The notes: a model not told the origin generated them from the sequence alone. 12,116 nucleotides of DNA from Myxococcales bacterium (GCA_003155465.1 PMCR01000551.1:1-12116), one strand, 5' to 3'; shown: positions 1 through 6,817, counted from the first letter of the stretch. Numbers and translations: made by a program.

Positions 1-383
1 TGTCCGGATCCGATCCAGACTTCCCCGACATAGACGTCTGCCACGCTAACGGTTGACGAGCCCGTGATGGTCATCGTGAAGGGGCCTCCCGCCTCTTGGG
101 CAGGAAGGCGCACCGTCCACTTCCCGTCGGCTCCCGCAGTGCCAGTGGCCTGCTGCGTGCCGAGCTTGACGGTGATGGTTTCACCGGCAGTGCCGGTGCC
201 CCAGACCGGCACCTCCATGTCGCGTTGCGCGACCATGTGATCGCTGAACAATCCGGGCACCGTGACGGCGGCCATGGCTGGCGCGCTGACGGAAACGCAT
301 GCCAAGGTCATCGAAAAAAGGAACACGACGCGCTTGCGCGTCTTCCCAACCTGGCCATTGCTCGCACTTCGTGGAGTTCGCAT
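1..383 (-). CDS. Sialate O-acetylesterase family protein (SGNH-type), N-terminal part, truncated by window edge
   Basis: The frame is open from an ATG at 383 to the left edge (127 codons, no stop). Residues 14-38 are a signal peptide: a KTRKR basic start, a hydrophobic core and a probable cleavage after APAMA, so the enzyme is exported. The mature start (VPGLFSDHMVAQRDMEVPVW, residues 42-61) and the later ADVYVGEVWIGSG segment are the hallmark N-terminal beta-domain and the lead-in to the catalytic block of the sialate O-acetylesterase (SASA) family. In that family the next residues are GQSNM, with the Ser as nucleophile, so the window ends one or two codons before the catalytic serine. Family members remove O-acetyl groups from sialic acids or, in many environmental bacteria, from other acetylated glycans. 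A GAGGTG ribosome binding site at 388-393 sits 4 bases before the ATG and supports this start. The GH43 gene upstream suggests a role in polysaccharide breakdown. The real substrate cannot be inferred. Confidence 0.85.
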   Translation of the reverse strand, partial: MRTPRSASNGQVGKTRKRVVFLFSMTLACVSVSAPAMAAVTVPGLFSDHMVAQRDMEVPVWGTGTAGETITVKLGTQQATGTAGADGKWTVRLPAQEAGGPFTMTITGSSTVSVADVYVGEVWIGSG

Positions 384-765
384 GAATCACCTCGGTTGGG
401 AAAGCAGTGCCGCATGTGGGTCTTCGCGGCTCAACTGAACTGTCCCCCCTTCGGCCAGCGGCACACGCCGCATAACTCAGGCGAGTCACCCACGCGCTCG
501 ATCCCGTGCCTGGCCTGGGCCCATCACCAATCAGAGCATTCCGGAGTTCCGCGCGGATACCTGAAAGGACCGAAGAACCACGGATGGAATTCGCCTCGCG
601 CTGATTCGAGACCCGTCATGACGCATTCCGCTGCGCCTCCGCCGCCGTGCCAATGACCGCCAACTTCGCAGCCTGGTCCACGAAGAACCAACCTCAGCCT
701 CGTCCTCTGTGTGCGTCACGAACTCGCGTGTGGCGAGCGCAGCGGACTCACCTGCCGCAGGGATC
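384..765. other. Intergenic region between GH43 gene and acetylesterase gene
   Basis: This 382-bp stretch has no convincing gene. The open frames crossing it are shadows that run into the flanking genes in the wrong frame. It ends with the GAGGTG ribosome binding site of the acetylesterase (388-393, minus strand), so it presumably holds that gene's promoter, but I see no clear -35/-10 pair. Two short stretches resemble motifs that recur between genes in many bacteria: aaccacggatgg near 577-588 and cgtcctctgtgtg near 703-715. Neither forms a strong hairpin, and no T-run terminator follows the GH43 stop codon. Confidence 0.5.
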
Positions 766-2382
766 CTACTGCGACGACCACGTGCCCGCACCCACGTCAA
801 GACTCCAGGTGCCAAGGAAGGTCGGCAACAACGCCTTGGTTCCCGTGGCGTTGAAGACCAATGGCTGGAATACATACGTCGCCAAGTCGTTGCGGGAGCC
901 GGCACCGCTGGTGGCTCCGCAGTTGTACCAGTGATCGCCCCAGTACAGATAGACCGTCCCCTTGCTTCCCACGACGGGCTGAACCCAGGTGGTCTGCGAC
1001 AGCCAGGTCCTCTCAAGAGAGATATCATTGTTGGGGTCGGTCACCGGCGCAACATATCCCTGGTAGGTCCACGGCCCGGTCATGGCAGGCGCTGTGGAGT
1101 AGAAGTTGTTGTTGCATCGCCATCCTGTCTTGTACGACGCGATCCAGTAGTAGGTACTGCCAGCCCTGAACACAGTGGGCGCTTCCCCGCCACCTGACGT
1201 CCCGTTGACGGCTGAGTACTGTTTGCCCGAAATCCAGCTGTGACAGTCGTCGGCCAGTATGTAGACCCATCCGCTTTCGGTAATGAAATATGCGCCGGTC
1301 TCGTCGGCGTACGCGCTCATGTCGCTGTGCGAGGCAGTCTGTCCGCTCGTGCTCTTGAGGATCCCCTGGTAGCTGTATTGGCCGTTGACCGTGGGCGAGG
1401 TCGCGTACACGACCTCCTTGTCTGCTTGAAAGGTGAGATCGGACGCGCGGGCGGTGAGAATGAATTCCCCAGTCTTGGGACACTTGATTATATGGGGCCT
1501 GTCACAATTTCGGTTCGGCCCGAGCTCGCCGCTCGGCTGCTGGGGAAAGACGATCCCCTCGTTTTTCCATGTCGCCAGATCCTTGGATGAATACATTGAA
1601 ACGCCATGAAAGTCGTCGGGCGTGGGGCCTGTGGGGAAGAATAGGCCGTGCAAGTAGAAGGTGTCTCCCTCCCTGATGATGCCACCGCCGTGAACGTCGA
1701 CCCGCTTGCCGTCGGTGTCCGTGAAAACGATGCCGGTAGCAAGATCGCCGGTGAAAACCCCGACAGGACCTGATCCCGTGGCTCCAGTGAATCCACCGGA
1801 GCCGGTGGTTCCGCCAAAGCCCGCCGTGGAGTTGGCCCCACCGGGACCACCCGAGCCGCCCATCGCACTGGAGCCTGCGCTAGCGACAACTCCGCCGTAG
1901 CTGCGACTTCCGCCGGAACTGGAAGGCGTGCTCCTGCCTCCAGTGCCGCCGGAGCCAGACGTCGCGCCGGAACTTGCGGTACCGCCCGATCCACCAGGCC
2001 CAGCCGTGCTGCCGCTTCCTCCCATTGTGCTGCCGCCCAGCCCGTTCCCGCCTGCTCCAGTCGTGCCGCCCAGCCCAATCGTGCCGCCGGGGCTGCCACC
2101 GCCTAGCCCGCTGCCGGCTGTTCCGGTCGTACCGGCCAGCTCGGTTGCTCCGCCCAGCCCGCTTCCACCTGCAACGCCTGTGGTGCCCACGCTCCCTGAT
2201 CGCCCCCCTGCCTGCTCAATCCCTCCCGATCCGCTCGCGGTCTGAAAAGAACCGCCCGTGCCGCCTCTGGCGGGATTCGTTCCGCCTGCGGCAGTCGAGG
2301 GAGTGCCCGAACTAGTGCCACCAGATGAGCAACCCAGAGCCAGCGCCGCGAGCGCTATTGCCGGATACTCGGTTCGTTTCAT
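766..2382 (-). CDS. GH43-family lipoprotein, exo-beta-1,3-galactanase-like, with long Gly-rich linker
   Basis: The protein has 538 residues. It starts with a lipoprotein signal peptide (Lys-Arg start, Ala/Leu core, ALGC with lipid-acceptor Cys18). Residues of roughly 20-205 are an almost pure Gly/Ser/Thr/Ala linker. The C-terminal domain of about 320 residues (about 218-535) is a five-bladed beta-propeller of glycoside hydrolase family 43. Landmarks resemble the exo-beta-1,3-galactanase branch: VHGGGI at 230-235 where other GH43 enzymes carry the DP of the general base, YSSKDLATWKNEG, GGGEAP with candidate general acid E400, YYWIASYKTGW, and WLSQTTW with Q463. In the characterised fungal galactanase a Gln takes the place of the missing base Asp, and Q463 is a fitting counterpart. 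The likely role is release of galactose from beta-1,3-galactan or arabinogalactan at the cell surface. The start is fixed by a GGAGGA site 8 bases upstream. It lies 75 bp after the scaffold gene. A non-catalytic GH43-like propeller is the main alternative. Confidence 0.82.
   Translation of the reverse strand: MKRTEYPAIALAALALGCSSGGTSSGTPSTAAGGTNPARGGTGGSFQTASGSGGIEQAGGRSGSVGTTGVAGGSGLGGATELAGTTGTAGSGLGGGSPGGTIGLGGTTGAGGNGLGGSTMGGSGSTAGPGGSGGTASSGATSGSGGTGGRSTPSSSGGSRSYGGVVASAGSSAMGGSGGPGGANSTAGFGGTTGSGGFTGATGSGPVGVFTGDLATGIVFTDTDGKRVDVHGGGIIREGDTFYLHGLFFPTGPTPDDFHGVSMYSSKDLATWKNEGIVFPQQPSGELGPNRNCDRPHIIKCPKTGEFILTARASDLTFQADKEVVYATSPTVNGQYSYQGILKSTSGQTASHSDMSAYADETGAYFITESGWVYILADDCHSWISGKQYSAVNGTSGGGEAPTVFRAGSTYYWIASYKTGWRCNNNFYSTAPAMTGPWTYQGYVAPVTDPNNDISLERTWLSQTTWVQPVVGSKGTVYLYWGDHWYNCGATSGAGSRNDLATYVFQPLVFNATGTKALLPTFLGTWSLDVGAGTWSSQ
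1770..2325 (-). repeat. Gly/Ser/Thr-rich linker of the GH43 lipoprotein, degenerate short repeats
   Basis: About 185 codons encode a degenerate run of GGTxGxGG, GLGGxT and GSGGxxG motifs between lipidated Cys18 and the GH43 domain. Such linkers are common in myxobacterial surface lipoproteins and would act as a long flexible tether holding the enzyme away from the membrane. At the DNA level the units are short GC-rich near-repeats (cagcccg.tgccgcc-like), so the length is prone to change by slippage. The opposite strand reads as a proline-rich open frame, which is a by-product of this composition. Confidence 0.8.
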
Positions 2383-2390
2383 CAGGTTTC

Positions 2391-2396
2391 TCCTCC
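2391..2396 (-). promoter_or_regulatory. Ribosome binding site of the GH43 gene
   Basis: GGAGGA on the minus strand lies 8 bases before the ATG at 2382. This is one of the strongest Shine-Dalgarno matches in the window. It shows that the gene is translated from its own site although it follows the scaffold gene by only 75 bp. Confidence 0.75.
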
Positions 2397-2457
2397 GTCA
2401 GGTGGACGATCGGAGCCACCCGGCCTCCCCCAACCCCCAGCTTTGCTTGGCCTCGGA

Positions 2458-4560
2458 TCAGGGGCTATCCCCCGTTAGGATAAGCGGGAAGCTGGTCGCA
2501 TACTCTTCCGAGTTGACCGGGAAGTGCCAATGCCGAATGGCGTTCTTGATGCAACCCTCGATGATCAGGAAGTCCGACGGACCATGAACCTGCACACGCT
2601 GCACAGTGCCGCTTCCGCCAACCGACACCGTAACGTCCAGCCGGCCCGTGCGCGATCGCCCATCCCGACTCATCGCTCGTTCGTAGCACGTCTTGATGCT
2701 GGCCAGGTTCTCCTTGCTTCTCACGACCTCGGCGATCTGCACCTGCGACACCGTCTTGCCCCCGCCGACCGACGGGCCGGAACGCGCCGCGACCGGGACT
2801 ATCGGCCGTTCGGCGCGACGGGATGACGGAGATGGCCCCTCGAAGGGATCCTCGCCAACCACGGCCGCCTTTGCTGACGGACCTGCGGAACGAGCAGGGG
2901 CCGACCGCTTGGATGGCCCCTCGAAGGGATCCTCGCCAACCACGGCCGCCTTTGCCGGCGGGCCTGCGGAACGAGAAGGGGCCGACCGCCTGGACGCAAC
3001 CCGCTCGGCAGTTCGGCGTCTAGGCTCGACTTCCGGTCCCACCGTGGGTTCGTCCTGCTGTGGCGTCTCAGCTTGATCAAGGGATGGAGCTTCTTGGCCT
3101 GGCGCTGCACGCTCCAAAGCAGATGGGACGGCTTTGGCAGTCTCGCCCCTCCATGAAAGCAGCATGACCAAGATGACAAGCACGATCACGACGCATGCCG
3201 CGACGACGTACTTCAGGTGTCGATGCCGGTGAACCAGGGCAGCCAGGCCAGTCAGCCTGGACAGGCCGGGCGCGGCGTGTGCCACCTGGAAAGACGGGGC
3301 GGGCAAAGTCGCCACATTACCGAACAAGGAACCCGCTGACAGGCCTGGCAAAGTCAGGGGTGGCGGCGGCCAATTCTTCCCTCCACGACCGTCGCCCGCT
3401 GCAGCCGCGATGGGCGGCAGAGGATTGCCGGGCAACGGCGTTTTCTGCGCTTGGTCGAATTCGTCCTCGCTGACGCGCTCACGCGGCTGCGTAGGCCGCG
3501 CGACTTCCGGCAGCGGCGTGCCGAGCGACGCGACGCCCTGAGCCCTGGATGGACGCTTTTCGGGCCTTGTCACAGGCGCCTTGTCGAATTCTGCCTCCAA
3601 AGCGGGCGTCGCAGAAGGCGAAGGAGGCCCCGGGCTTGAAGGCGTCAGGCCCGGCAGGGCCGGACCCTTCTTCGGCGACAGGCCCCCGGGGAGGGGATGG
3701 GAGCCAGAAACTCGATGTGGCGCGGGCTCCGGGCCAGAACCTCCAAGAGGCGCGAGCTTGGGGCCAGACCCAGGAACCTGCGGTGGTGCCTTGGGCCCCG
3801 ATCCTGGAACGCGCGGTGGTGCCTTGGGTCCCGATCCCGGAATGGGCGGCGGTGCCACCTTGGGTCCAGATCCCGGGATGGGCGGCGGTGCCACCTTGGG
3901 GCCAGATCCTGGAATGGGCGCCACCTTGGGGCCTGACCCGGGAAGGGGCCGTGATAGCTTGGAATCCGAGCCACGAATCCCAGGTTGCGACAGCTTCGGG
4001 CCGGAACCAGAACCAAGAGCCGGCGGAGAGTTCGGCCTAGTCCCTGGAACCCGAAGCCGGGCCACTGAATCGGCAGGCACGGGGCGAGGCGTCGACGAGA
4101 AGTCGTCACGCGTCGGCGCACGCGGCGATGATGCGGCCGGCGGCCGCCTCAGCGTACTGATCTCTTGGGCAATGATTGCCACATCCTCGGGTCGCTTCCA
4201 GCCATCCATGCCTTCCTTCCAGACATGGACCGATTGCTCCGACTTGAGCGACACGACGTACTTCGCCGCATCTGTGCAGCTCAGCGGGCCTTGCTCTGCG
4301 CCGTCGACGGCCACGAACCATTCGTGGGAACCCGAGGCAGGGCGCGAAAGCTTCGCTGAGACACCCAAGGCCGGTGCAGTGCCGGCCCAGCCACCAGGCT
4401 CCGGCCGCCTGGAGGAATCCTGCGGACCGGGGACTACTTCGCCGGCCTGCACTGTGATGACGTTGCCGCAGGTCTTGCAACGGATGCGAATAATCCGCTG
4501 CCTGACCTTCTCATCCGCTATGGAGTAGCGGGTTTGGCAGCGATCGCAGACGAACTTCAT
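2458..4560 (-). CDS. AgmX/GltJ-like trans-envelope scaffold: zinc ribbon, GYF, Pro-rich repeats, TM, TonB-like C-terminal domain
   Basis: The protein has 700 residues. Residues 1-37 are a zinc ribbon with C5-x2-C8-x19-C28-x2-C31. Residues 81-127 are a GYF_2-type domain (WFVAVDG, QGPL, VWKEGMDGWKRPEDV). Residues of about 150-440 are Pro/Gly/Ser-rich, with eight GSGP repeats. One transmembrane helix spans 451-469. Then comes a low-complexity periplasmic stretch with a 27-residue tandem duplication. Residues 610-700 form an AgmX/PglI-type TonB-like domain with the conserved Cys pair C625 and C670 and a W-x-FP strand. This order matches Myxococcus AgmX/GltJ, a gliding-motility inner-membrane protein whose cytoplasmic zinc-ribbon and GYF domains dock regulators while the periplasmic part reaches towards the outer membrane. 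Myxobacteria have several paralogues, so a role in gliding is not certain. The frame could start at 4635, but the zinc ribbon normally begins MKFVCDRC, so 4560 was chosen. The kinase gene ends 53 bp upstream, suggesting an operon. Confidence 0.85.
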   Translation of the reverse strand: MKFVCDRCQTRYSIADEKVRQRIIRIRCKTCGNVITVQAGEVVPGPQDSSRRPEPGGWAGTAPALGVSAKLSRPASGSHEWFVAVDGAEQGPLSCTDAAKYVVSLKSEQSVHVWKEGMDGWKRPEDVAIIAQEISTLRRPPAASSPRAPTRDDFSSTPRPVPADSVARLRVPGTRPNSPPALGSGSGPKLSQPGIRGSDSKLSRPLPGSGPKVAPIPGSGPKVAPPPIPGSGPKVAPPPIPGSGPKAPPRVPGSGPKAPPQVPGSGPKLAPLGGSGPEPAPHRVSGSHPLPGGLSPKKGPALPGLTPSSPGPPSPSATPALEAEFDKAPVTRPEKRPSRAQGVASLGTPLPEVARPTQPRERVSEDEFDQAQKTPLPGNPLPPIAAAAGDGRGGKNWPPPPLTLPGLSAGSLFGNVATLPAPSFQVAHAAPGLSRLTGLAALVHRHRHLKYVVAACVVIVLVILVMLLSWRGETAKAVPSALERAAPGQEAPSLDQAETPQQDEPTVGPEVEPRRRTAERVASRRSAPSRSAGPPAKAAVVGEDPFEGPSKRSAPARSAGPSAKAAVVGEDPFEGPSPSSRRAERPIVPVAARSGPSVGGGKTVSQVQIAEVVRSKENLASIKTCYERAMSRDGRSRTGRLDVTVSVGGSGTVQRVQVHGPSDFLIIEGCIKNAIRHWHFPVNSEEYATSFPLILTGDSP
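2831..2992 (-). repeat. 81-bp tandem direct duplication inside the scaffold gene
   Basis: Two adjacent 81-bp copies (2831-2911 and 2912-2992) differ at only 5 positions by eye. Each encodes 27 residues including the string AAVVGEDPFEGPS, so the duplication keeps the reading frame. It lies in the periplasmic low-complexity segment (residues of about 523-577), between the membrane helix and the TonB-like domain. The near identity points to a recent event or to repeated homogenisation. Confidence 0.9.
3720..4014 (-). repeat. GSGP(K) proline-rich repeat array in the cytoplasmic part of the scaffold
   Basis: Eight GSGP motifs, six of them preceded by Pro and most followed by Lys and a Pro-rich spacer (VAPPPI, APPRV, APPQV), cover residues of about 183-280 of the scaffold. 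The DNA shows matching near-repeats of 33-39 bp, for example the two units around 3835-3910 encoding PGSGPKVAPPPI twice. The array lies between the GYF domain and the membrane helix. GYF domains are proline-rich-peptide binders, so the array could be a ligand in cis or trans; that is inference. Confidence 0.85.
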
Positions 4561-4613
4561 GGCAGCCTTGGAGCCCCTTTGGCCCCTGAGGGTAGCACAG
4601 CCTGACTTGAGGA

Positions 4614-6119
4614 CTAGCCGCCGCGAAGCAGCCACACCAGTCCAGCCGCGGCAGCTGCGAGAAGCACGATGACGAGAAGTATCGCCCCAACTGGCGGCGA
4701 CCTGGGCACCCTGTCCTCGTTGGCAACGGCTTTCCGGGCTCGGCTGGCGCGCGCCACGAGAGGCGTTTGCCGCGGAGTTGGGCCTGACTGGGACGCCGAC
4801 CCAGCCACATCAACGGAACCAGAGTCCGCAGGTGGAGCAAGAACCTGCGCCACTGAAGATGCGGCCACCTGCCCCTTGTCGTTGACCGCGGGGCTGTCCT
4901 GGCTTGGGGATTCCTCGGCTGATTCGCCGTCGGAGCGGGCAGGCTCGCGGCCGTCGACCTTCAGGGCTGACCCGGCGGCGCGCAAGGCCCTGGCCAGGGC
5001 CGCGCCCGGGCCGTCGGCCGAGGCCTGATCGAAATCGAGCGCCTCAACCTCTTCCCGGCGGCTATCCTCATCTCCTTCGGCGAAGATGCGCGCCTGCCGG
5101 AGGCCGTCCTCGGTGATTTGCGCCTCGGCCTCGGGCGAGTAGATGTCGCGCAGGTAGCGCGCCAACTGATGGTGGCTACGCATCGTGGCACCAGAATCCT
5201 GCAGGAAGCGCTGCAAGTCCTCGGCAAATTCGCGAGCCGACTGGTAGCGGTCCTCGGGCTTCTTCTCCAGCGTACGCATCACAACCATTTCCAGGTCGCT
5301 CGGGTAGTCATGCCGCACGTAGGTAGGCGGCGCGGGCTTCTCCTCGACGATGCGGCGGATGGCGTTCTCCCGCGAACCGCGCCACAGCCGACGACCAACC
5401 GTGATCTCGTACAGGATGGTGCCCAAGCTGAAGATGTCCGAGCGCCCATCCAGCGCGACCCCCTGCGCTTGTTCGGGAGACATGTAGGATGCCTTGCCCG
5501 GACGGATGCCCGACTCTTCTTTGATTCCCGTCCCTTGTCGCGCAATCCCGAAGTCGATGAGCTTGACCTGGCCCGAGGTGCCGATGATCACGTTGGTGGG
5601 CGAAACGTCGCGATGCACGACGTGCATCGGCTGTCCACTCTGGTCCAGCGCCTCGTCCATGTAGGCCAGCGCCGCTGCCACCTCGGCCACGACATGGGCC
5701 CCCACATCCAGCGGAAGGCCCTTCGAAACCTCGATGGCGCGACGAGCCAGCTCGGTCAGCGTCTTGCCACTGATGTACTCCATGGCGATGAAGTGCGTTC
5801 CTTCTTCACTGGCGACGTCATAGATGTCGACGATGTTGGGATGGTTCAGCATGGCGGCGATGCGCGCCTCACCCAGAAACATGTCCACCACGGCCTGATG
5901 TTCTGCCCAACGCGGCTGCAAGATCTTGAGCACCAATTCCTTGCGGAACGCGCCCGCAGCCTCGTGAGAGGCAAGGAAGATCTCCGCCATCCCACCTGTG
6001 GCCAGATGCTCGATCAGGGTGTAGAGACCGAGCCGGGTGCCTTTGAGATCTTTCGCGCCTGCCATGCGGGCTGCCAACACTTGCCCGTGCAAGCTATCAT
6101 CTCGACGAGCGAAATTCAC
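4614..6119 (-). CDS. Ser/Thr protein kinase, eukaryote-like, C-terminally membrane-anchored
   Basis: Numbered from the GTG at 6119 the protein has 501 residues. The kinase domain spans about 30-300 and has every catalytic element: glycine loop LATGGMAEIF at 39-48, ATP-binding Lys65 in LVLKIL, helix-C Glu84, HRDVSPTN with H169-R170-D171, DFG at 189-191, and YMSPEQ at 212-217. It should therefore be an active kinase. Residues of about 340-475 are an acidic, Ala/Ser-rich linker, and about 480-498 form one hydrophobic helix followed by LLRGG. The enzyme is anchored by its tail, with practically no periplasmic sensor. Start choice: a GGAGG at 6126-6130 lies 6 bases before this GTG; another GTG directly upstream has only 3 bases of spacing; the ATG at 6065 and the frame start at 6182 lack a good site. 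The AgmX/GltJ-like scaffold follows after 53 bp and is a plausible partner or substrate, which is inference from context. Confidence 0.9.
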   Translation of the reverse strand: MNFARRDDSLHGQVLAARMAGAKDLKGTRLGLYTLIEHLATGGMAEIFLASHEAAGAFRKELVLKILQPRWAEHQAVVDMFLGEARIAAMLNHPNIVDIYDVASEEGTHFIAMEYISGKTLTELARRAIEVSKGLPLDVGAHVVAEVAAALAYMDEALDQSGQPMHVVHRDVSPTNVIIGTSGQVKLIDFGIARQGTGIKEESGIRPGKASYMSPEQAQGVALDGRSDIFSLGTILYEITVGRRLWRGSRENAIRRIVEEKPAPPTYVRHDYPSDLEMVVMRTLEKKPEDRYQSAREFAEDLQRFLQDSGATMRSHHQLARYLRDIYSPEAEAQITEDGLRQARIFAEGDEDSRREEVEALDFDQASADGPGAALARALRAAGSALKVDGREPARSDGESAEESPSQDSPAVNDKGQVAASSVAQVLAPPADSGSVDVAGSASQSGPTPRQTPLVARASRARKAVANEDRVPRSPPVGAILLVIVLLAAAAAGLVWLLRGG

Positions 6120-6125
6120 CACGCA

Positions 6126-6130
6126 CCTCC
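6126..6130 (-). promoter_or_regulatory. Ribosome binding site that supports a GTG start for the kinase
   Basis: GGAGG on the minus strand is 6 bases upstream of the GTG at 6119 and 3 bases upstream of the GTG at 6122. The later in-frame ATG at 6065 has no comparable site. The translation start is therefore best placed at 6119, adding 18 residues before the internal Met. Confidence 0.55.
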
Positions 6131-6171
6131 ATTCCCCTGTGGTGAATACGCTAGCTGTTCCACACATAGGG

Positions 6172-6264
6172 ACAGAGGACACGGAGCCCGACCGGAAAGA
6201 AGAAAGGGGCCTGCTTCGGAACCCTCTCCGCCCTTCCGACCTCAGCGTTCCCCGTGCCCTCTGT
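6172..6264 (-). repeat. Imperfect inverted repeat between lipoprotein and kinase genes
   Basis: The arms at 6172-6184 (acagaggacacgg) and 6252-6264 are complementary over 13 bases with one exception. In an RNA read from the minus strand, the direction of both flanking genes, that exception becomes a G-U pair, so the stem is intact. The 67-base interior has further weaker pairing (cggaaag against cttccg). The arms resemble the CACAGAGGACACGGAG-like motif found between genes in many genomes. It could be a dispersed repeat, or a terminator or attenuator after the lipoprotein gene. No T-run follows, so a simple intrinsic terminator is unlikely. Confidence 0.5.
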
Positions 6265-6274
6265 GGTGGACTGG

Positions 6275-6748
6275 CTAGGCTCCTCCGTCTGGTGTCCCCG
6301 CGTCGACCTCGGGATCGAAGCCGATGGTGACCTTGGCTCGGCCGTTCCGGTACAACGTCAGCGACACGCTGGTAGAGTGCGTGAGGCTCACTGTGACAGG
6401 AACCTCCTCACTGATCCACGAGGGCACCGTGCTCTTGGTCACCTTGTCACAGGTTTGCGAGTAGGCCGCAGCCTGGAACACGACGGTGCCGATGGGCAAG
6501 CCGGAAAAGGCTTCGGTCACGCTCTGGCCCGCGGTGACGTCGAGGTCGCGTACCATTTGCCGGCTGGCGCCGCTGGCAGTGATGCGCAAGCAGACGACAT
6601 CCGTGGGTACGTTCTCGATGTGGAGCGAGACCTGCTCCACCGGCGGCGCCTTTGGCCCGGCGGAGTTGCCATCGCACCCCGACAGGGGAAAAAGTGACAG
6701 CGCAAGCAAGGGAACGATTGTGTGAACGAGTCGAGCGATTGGATTCAT
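6275..6748 (-). CDS. Small lipoprotein of unknown function
   Basis: The protein has 157 residues. The signal peptide (residues 1-24) ends in a clear lipobox, LSGC, with lipid-acceptor Cys25, so the protein should be anchored in the inner or outer membrane. The mature part starts with a short Pro/Gly spacer and then about 110 residues with alternating hydrophobic and polar residues (VSLHIENVP, DVVCLRITAS, VPVTVSL, SVSLTLYR, AKVTIGFDP), as expected for a small beta-sandwich. Two Cys, one in VVCLRI and one in SQTCDKV, could form a disulphide. The tail is Asp/Gly-rich. I do not recognise a family. The frame opens at 6784, but the ATG at 6748 has an AAGGAG site 8 bases upstream and places the signal peptide at the N-terminus. 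It is transcribed towards the kinase gene, 155 bp away, and divergently from glyA. Confidence 0.75.
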   Translation of the reverse strand: MNPIARLVHTIVPLLALSLFPLSGCDGNSAGPKAPPVEQVSLHIENVPTDVVCLRITASGASRQMVRDLDVTAGQSVTEAFSGLPIGTVVFQAAAYSQTCDKVTKSTVPSWISEEVPVTVSLTHSTSVSLTLYRNGRAKVTIGFDPEVDAGTPDGGA

Positions 6749-6756
6749 GTTCGAGT

Positions 6757-6762
6757 CTCCTT
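6757..6762 (-). promoter_or_regulatory. Ribosome binding site of the small lipoprotein gene
   Basis: AAGGAG on the minus strand lies 8 bases before the ATG at 6748. It decides between this start and the upstream in-frame ATG at 6784, which would put 12 extra residues ahead of the signal peptide. Confidence 0.75.
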
Positions 6763-6790
6763 GAAAGGGTTGACGGACGCCCATCTTGTC

Positions 6791-6817
6791 GGCAAGCCGG
6801 CCGCCAAGTTGCTTGCC
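6791..6817. promoter_or_regulatory. 7-bp inverted repeat in the divergent promoter region, possible operator
   Basis: The arms ggcaagc (6791-6797) and gcttgcc (6811-6817) are perfectly complementary and separated by 13 bases. They lie in the middle of the 140-bp gap between the divergent lipoprotein and glyA genes, where a regulator binding site would be expected. The arm spacing is compatible with a dimeric DNA-binding protein, but a 7-bp palindrome in GC-rich DNA can arise by chance. No regulator gene is nearby. Confidence 0.3.

Noticed and set aside
96..656. Plus-strand open frame across the left intergenic gap
   Set aside because: It overlaps the signal-peptide and beta-domain coding part of the acetylesterase on the other strand, has no ribosome binding site and shows no domain.
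1706..2245. Plus-strand proline-rich open frames opposite the GH43 linker
   Set aside because: They are the complement of Gly/Ser/Thr codons (GGN read backwards gives NCC). The sense strand has a signal peptide, a ribosome binding site and a GH43 domain.
3581..4528. Plus-strand 315-codon open frame rich in GPDPG repeats, collagen-like in appearance
   Set aside because: It is the antisense of the GSGP proline-rich part of the scaffold gene. Its regularity is inherited from the sense repeats, and it has no signal or domain of its own.
4561..4635. Upstream in-frame start of the scaffold at 4635
   Set aside because: It would add 25 residues, overlap the kinase stop and push the zinc ribbon away from the N-terminus. 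The MKFVCDRC start at 4560 fits the family.
5118..6278. Plus-strand 386-codon open frame opposite the kinase
   Set aside because: All kinase catalytic motifs lie in the minus frame. The plus translation is His/Arg-rich with no recognisable domain.
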